From DASQQQ01 sp036390995 (lineage in GTDB: Bacteria > Actinomycetota > UBA4738 > HRBIN12), in contig DASWAT010000100.1 in the NCBI GenBank assembly GCA_036390995.1, positions 1-51,008 on the forward strand: DNA of 51,008 nt, read 5' to 3'. Under the pieces are notes generated by a model that saw only the letters and a program-made list of their open reading frames with translations, searched no databases and had not been told where the DNA came from. Made by a program: the position numbers and the translations under genes. Below are positions 47,601 through 51,008 of the stretch, piece after piece (the stretch's first letter is position 1; the number at the start of each line of letters is the position of its first letter).

Positions 47601-48890
47601 CTACTTCAGGAAGCCCTCGTAGTGACGCATCAGGAGCTGAGACTCCAGCTGCTTCATGGTCTCCAGCGCGACGCCAACGGTGATCAGCAACGTCGTCCCA
47701 CCGAACGGGAACTGCTGGATCACCCAGATGGCGAGCACGATCGAGGGGATCAGCGCGATGGCGGCCAGGAACAGCGAGCCCGGCAGCGTGATGCGTACGA
47801 GCACGTCGTTCAGGTAGTTCGCCGTGGGCGGTCCGGGCCGGATGCCGGGGATGAACCCACCGTACTTGCGCAGGTTGTCCGCCGTGTCCACCGGGTTGAA
47901 CGCGATCGCCGTGTAGAAGTACGCGAAGAACACCACGAGGAGTCCGTACACGGCCATGTAGACGATGCTCCGCTGGTTCGTGAGCTGGTTGCTGACGAAC
48001 CCGGTGAACCAGCTCGCGTGGTACACGCTGGCCAGCAGCGTGGGGAAGTACAGCACGGAGGCGGCGAAGATGATCGGGATCACGCCCGCCTGGTTCACCT
48101 TCAGCGGGATGTACGTGCTGCCGCCGGTGGTCATCCGCCGACCCACCACGCGCTTCGCGTACTGGACGGGGATCCGGCGCTGCCCCTGCTCGATGTAGAC
48201 CACGGCCACCACGATGGCCAGGCCGAGCAGCAGGATCGCCACGAACTTCGGCGTGCCGCCCTGCAGGAGGATGGCCCTTCCCTCCGAGGGCAGCCGCGAG
48301 ATCACGCTGGTGAAGATCAACACCGACATGCCGTTGCCGATCCCGCGCTGGGTGATGAGCTCGCCCATCCACATGATCATGGCGGTACCCGCAGTCATGA
48401 TCAGCACGATCAGCGCGATGTTCGGCGGCGTGAACTTGCCGGTCGGGAAGATGTCGACGCCGGCGAGGGCCTGCGACCCCGAGTGGAACAGGAAGACCAG
48501 GCCGGTGGACTGCAGCAGGGCCAACACCACGGTGACGTACCGGGTCCACTGGTTGATCTTCTTCGTCCCGGTCTCGCCCTCCTTCTGCCACTTCTCGAGC
48601 TTGGGGATCACCACGGTGAGCAGCTGCATGATGATCGAGCTGGTGATGTACGGCATGATCCCAAGCCCGAAGATCGCCATGTTCGTGAGGGCGCCGCCCG
48701 AGAACAGGTCGATGAACGAGAGGAACCCGCCCTGGCCCTGCTGGTTGAACGCGTTCGTCAGCTTACTGATGTCTACGACCGGCACCGGCACGTGGGAGCC
48801 GAGCCGGTAGACGGCGATGATGAGCAAGGTGAAGAGGATCTTCTTGCGAAGGTCCGGGAGCTTGAACGCGTTGACGAAGGCTCTGAGCAC
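47601..48890 (-). CDS. secY: protein translocase subunit SecY
   Basis: The 429-residue membrane protein starts at GTG 48890 with GAGG upstream. Ten hydrophobic segments are evident. The plug/lateral gate region 'FSGGALTNMAIFGLGIMPYITSSIIMQLL', the cytosolic 'YAKRVVGRRMTTGGSTYIPLKVNQAGVIPIIFA' loop and 'RKYGGFIPGIRPGPPTANYL' are standard. SecY is the pore of the Sec system. It sits between rplO and adk as in the classical spc operon. Confidence 0.97.
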   Translation of the reverse strand: MLRAFVNAFKLPDLRKKILFTLLIIAVYRLGSHVPVPVVDISKLTNAFNQQGQGGFLSFIDLFSGGALTNMAIFGLGIMPYITSSIIMQLLTVVIPKLEKWQKEGETGTKKINQWTRYVTVVLALLQSTGLVFLFHSGSQALAGVDIFPTGKFTPPNIALIVLIMTAGTAMIMWMGELITQRGIGNGMSVLIFTSVISRLPSEGRAILLQGGTPKFVAILLLGLAIVVAVVYIEQGQRRIPVQYAKRVVGRRMTTGGSTYIPLKVNQAGVIPIIFAASVLYFPTLLASVYHASWFTGFVSNQLTNQRSIVYMAVYGLLVVFFAYFYTAIAFNPVDTADNLRKYGGFIPGIRPGPPTANYLNDVLVRITLPGSLFLAAIALIPSIVLAIWVIQQFPFGGTTLLITVGVALETMKQLESQLLMRHYEGFLK

Positions 48891-48910
48891 GCGGCCTCTA
48901 TCCTACCCCG

Positions 48911-49357
48911 TCAGGAGATCAGCTCGGCCTTCCCCCCGGCCTGCTCGATCTTCGCCTTCGCGGCGTCCGAGAACGCGTGGGCGCGGACGGTGAGCGCCCG
49001 GCCCAGCTCGCCCCGCGCCAGCACCTTCACCGGGCGGCCCTTGCGGACCAGCCCGTGGGCGTACAGGGCAGCGGGGTCGACCACGTCGGTCTGACCGCCC
49101 TCGAACACCTTGCCCAGGGTCTCCACGTTCACGACCGCGTACTCCACGCGGTTCGGGTTCGTGAAGCCCTTCAGCTTCGGCAGGCGGCGCTGGAGGGGCA
49201 TCTGGCCGCCCTCGAAGCCGAGCTTCGGGTTGTGCTTGGCGAGGTAGCCCTTCGTGCCCCGGCCGGCCGTCTTGCCGCCCGCCCCGGCCCGGCCGCGGCC
49301 GACCCGCCTGCGGTCCCGCTTGGCCCCGTCGGCCGGTTTGAGGTGGTGCAGCTTCAT
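48911..49357 (-). CDS. rplO: 50S ribosomal protein L15
   Basis: The 148-residue protein has 'MKLHHLKPADGAKRDRRRVGRG', 'GKTAGRGTKGYLAK', 'FEGGQMPLQRRLPKLKGFTNP' and 'VKVLARGELGRALTVRAHAFSDAAKAKIEQAGGK', the complete L15 pattern. ATG 49357 overlaps the rpmD stop (ATGA). It assembles late into the 50S subunit. Confidence 0.97.
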   Translation of the reverse strand: MKLHHLKPADGAKRDRRRVGRGRAGAGGKTAGRGTKGYLAKHNPKLGFEGGQMPLQRRLPKLKGFTNPNRVEYAVVNVETLGKVFEGGQTDVVDPAALYAHGLVRKGRPVKVLARGELGRALTVRAHAFSDAAKAKIEQAGGKAELIS

Positions 49358-49539
49358 CCGGCCACCTCCTCCACGTGCACGAGGTGCCGGACCTTCGCGA
49401 TCATCCCGCGGATCTCCGGACGGTCGTCCTTCACCACGGAGTCGTTGATCCGGTGCAGGCCGAGCCGCCGGACCGTGTCCTTCTGGTCCTTCGGCCGGTC
49501 GATGACGCTCCGGGTCTGCGTGACCTTCAGCTTGCTCAT
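49354..49539 (-). CDS. rpmD: 50S ribosomal protein L30
   Basis: The 61-residue protein reads 'MSKLKVTQTRSVIDRPKDQK', 'LGLHRINDSVVKDDRPEIRGMIAKVRHLVHVEE', the bacterial L30 pattern. ATG 49539 overlaps the rpsE stop (ATGA). Length is normal (E. coli 59). Confidence 0.96.
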   Translation of the reverse strand: MSKLKVTQTRSVIDRPKDQKDTVRRLGLHRINDSVVKDDRPEIRGMIAKVRHLVHVEEVAG

Positions 49540-50159
49540 CGGCGGCCTCGGGTGTACGTGGTCTCGGTCTGGTCGCTGTACGCCTCCTCGAGCTTGGCGG
49601 CCCGGGTGGCCTGCAGACGCTCGTCGGCCGCGGCGACGGCCTCGAGCATCGGCCTTGGAGCCACCTGGTGGACGTCGCGGCCGCGGAGCCTGGCCACGTG
49701 TTCGGGGCGCCGAAGGTCCTTCAGGCCGGCGACGGCGGCCTTCACGATGTTGATGGCGTTCGAGGAGCCCATGGACTTCGACAGGATGTCCTTGATCCCG
49801 GCGCATTCCACGAGAGCACGCACGGGACCGCCGGCGATGACCCCGGTGCCCGGCGCGGCGGGCTTCAGCAGGACCACGCCGGCGCCGTCCTCGCCGATCA
49901 CCTGGTGCGGGATCGAGGTGCCCATCATCGGGACCTCGAACATCTTCCGCTTGGCCTCCTCGACACCCTTGGAGATAGCCGCAGGGACCTCCTTGGCCTT
50001 GCCGTAGCCGACGCCGACCCGTCCGGCGCCGTCGCCCACCACTACGAGCGCGGCGAAGGAGAAGCGGCGGCCGCCCTTGACGACCTTGGCCACGCGGTTG
50101 ATCGAGATGACCCGCTCCTCGTAGATGCTCTTCTGGTCGGACGAGTCGTACCGTCGCAT
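49536..50159 (-). CDS. rpsE: 30S ribosomal protein S5
   Basis: The 207-residue protein has 'ERVISINRVAKVVKGGRRFSFAALVVVGD' and 'GVGYGKAKEVPAAISKGVEEAKR', 'APGTGVIAGGPVRALVECAGI', 'GSSNAINIVKAAVAGL'. S5 guards decoding accuracy. Start ATG 50159 shares a base with the rplR stop (TGATG). It is about 40 residues longer than E. coli S5, with a charged C-terminal tail ending 'ETTYTRGRR', as in several Actinobacteria. Confidence 0.96.
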   Translation of the reverse strand: MRRYDSSDQKSIYEERVISINRVAKVVKGGRRFSFAALVVVGDGAGRVGVGYGKAKEVPAAISKGVEEAKRKMFEVPMMGTSIPHQVIGEDGAGVVLLKPAAPGTGVIAGGPVRALVECAGIKDILSKSMGSSNAINIVKAAVAGLKDLRRPEHVARLRGRDVHQVAPRPMLEAVAAADERLQATRAAKLEEAYSDQTETTYTRGRR

Positions 50160-50512
50160 CAGATCGAAAGTCCTTCCTCTCGGGCCGCATCCGCCAGCGC
50201 GGCGACCCGGCCGTGGTACAGGCGGCCCCCGCGGTCGAACACCACGCGTTCGATCCCACGCTCCTTGGCCCGTTGCGCGATCAGCTTGCCCACCGCCTTC
50301 GCGGCGTCCGTCTTCGTGCCCGCGGCCTGGACCTCGCGGTCCGATGCCGAGACGAGCGTGGTGGCCGCGACGTCGTCGATCAGCTGCGCGTAGATATGCC
50401 GGTTCGAGCGGTACACCGCCAGGCGCGGGCGCTCCGGCGCGCCCGTGATCTTCCTGCGTACGCGCGCGTGCCGGCGAACCCGTGCCAGGCGCTTGATCTT
50501 CGCCTCGGTCAT
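50159..50512 (-). CDS. rplR: 50S ribosomal protein L18
   Basis: The 117-residue protein has 'RLARVRRHARVRRKITGAPERPRLAVYRSNRHIYAQLIDD' and 'AKERGIERVVFDRGGRLYHGRVAALADAAREEGL', typical L18, which binds 5S rRNA. ATG 50512 overlaps the rplF stop (ATGA). Length is normal. Confidence 0.97.
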   Translation of the reverse strand: MTEAKIKRLARVRRHARVRRKITGAPERPRLAVYRSNRHIYAQLIDDVAATTLVSASDREVQAAGTKTDAAKAVGKLIAQRAKERGIERVVFDRGGRLYHGRVAALADAAREEGLSI

Positions 50513-51008
50513 GCGGCACCGCTCTTCGCGGCCTTGCCCGCCTTCTTGCGGACGAACTCGTTCTCGTACCGGATCCCCTTGCCCTTGTACGGCTCGGGTT
50601 TTCGGATCTTCCGGATGTTCGCGGCCACCTCGCCCACCTGCTCCTTGTCGTTGCCTCGCACCACGATCGACGTGGGCGTGGGGACCTCGAACTCGATCCC
50701 CGGGGGGCAGGACACGACTACCGGGTGCGAGTAGCCCACCGCGATCTCGAGATCCGAGCCCTTCATCCCGGCGCGATACCCGACCCCAACGATCTGCAGG
50801 CGCTTCTCGTAGCCCTTCGTCACGCCCTCGACCATGTTCGCGATGAGCGTGCGGGTGAGGCCGTGCAGGCTGCGGTGGAACCCCTCGTCGCTCGGCCGCT
50901 CGACGGTGACCGTGTCCGCTTCGCGAACGACCCGCATGTCCGGGTGGAGGCGCTGCGTGAGCGTGCCGCGCGGCCCCGTGACCGTGACGAGCGAGTCTTC
51001 CCCGATCG
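50509..51008 (-). CDS. rplF: 50S ribosomal protein L6 (partial, 5' end beyond the window)
   Basis: The frame stays open to the right edge of the window. Residues upstream of the internal ATG 50937, reading 'LVTVTGPRGTLTQRLHPDM', match the L6 N-terminal domain, so that ATG is internal. The body has 'RSLHGLTRTLIANMVEGVTKGYEKRLQIVGVGYRA', 'GYSHPVVV' and 'EFEVPTPTSIVVRGNDKEQVGEVAANIRKIRKPEPYKGKGIRYENEFVRKKAGKA'. About 166 codons are present; the first dozen or so are outside. Confidence 0.96.
   Translation of the reverse strand, partial: IGEDSLVTVTGPRGTLTQRLHPDMRVVREADTVTVERPSDEGFHRSLHGLTRTLIANMVEGVTKGYEKRLQIVGVGYRAGMKGSDLEIAVGYSHPVVVSCPPGIEFEVPTPTSIVVRGNDKEQVGEVAANIRKIRKPEPYKGKGIRYENEFVRKKAGKAAKSGAA

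Overview
The window is a high-GC, densely packed chromosomal segment of a bacterium. A BldD-type regulator, the gene order rplM-rpsI / glmM-glmS-acpS-nnr-alr / tsaE-tsaB-rimI-tsaD, and frequent GTG/TTG starts all point to Actinomycetota. Nothing in the window fixes a genus, and the layout differs from well-known actinomycetes: rpsD is absent from its usual place and there are several foreign-looking insertions. I found no tRNA, rRNA, IS element or CRISPR array, and no gene-free stretch longer than 300 bases.

Positions 1-15,700 hold a cell-surface polysaccharide locus that runs off the left edge. A broken and an intact copy of a secreted parallel beta-helix protein lie on the plus strand. The minus strand carries, in transcription order, a nucleotide-sugar C6 dehydratase (CapD/FlaA1 type), a LuxR-type regulator with a shortened receiver, a Wzz/BY-kinase fusion, a small HTH protein, a UDP-sugar 6-dehydrogenase, a PqqD-like protein, a NTP_transf_5 nucleotidyltransferase, a Wzm/Wzt ABC exporter pair, three GT2-like glycosyltransferases and a sulfotransferase. 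Most neighbours overlap by 1-22 bases. I infer a sulfated, uronic-acid-containing polysaccharide made by the ABC-transporter route. No polymerase or initiating phosphoglycosyltransferase is visible here.

Positions 15,700-23,850 form a regulatory and accessory island. It holds a second PqqD-like protein, a Tat-exported small protein with ten cysteines in its mature part, two HPr-kinase-like proteins (one without a P-loop), four LuxR-type response regulators (two with receivers missing the phospho-acceptor Asp), a soluble GAF histidine kinase and a BldD homologue that keeps most of the c-di-GMP signature. PqqD, HprK-like and NTP_transf_5 proteins recur together in peptide (RiPP, lasso) loci, but no cyclase or protease of those pathways is present. 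This is the best candidate in the window for an undescribed system.

Positions 23,850-37,490 are a long minus-strand housekeeping run: arsR-arsM, glmM, glmS, acpS, nnr, alr, an alpha/beta hydrolase, a P1-family peptidase, a type-4 uracil-DNA glycosylase, tsaE, tsaB, rimI, tsaD and a sugar epimerase. It covers cell-wall precursor synthesis, NAD(P)HX repair and the t6A tRNA modification. The arsR-arsM pair sits where glmM would normally follow rpsI and has its own strong promoter with two operator-like inverted repeats.

Positions 37,500-51,008 hold the ribosomal-protein region on the minus strand: rplF (partial), rplR, rpsE, rpmD, rplO, secY, adk, map, infA, rpmJ, rpsM, rpsK, rpoA, rplQ, truA, then rplM and rpsI. 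Oddities are the missing rpsD, a 448-residue pseudo-receiver/membrane/Pro-Ser-Thr-repeat protein between map and infA, a histone-H1-like tail on L13, a plus-strand ArsR-MFS pair between truA and rplM, and a 15-bp perfect stem-loop just after rplQ.
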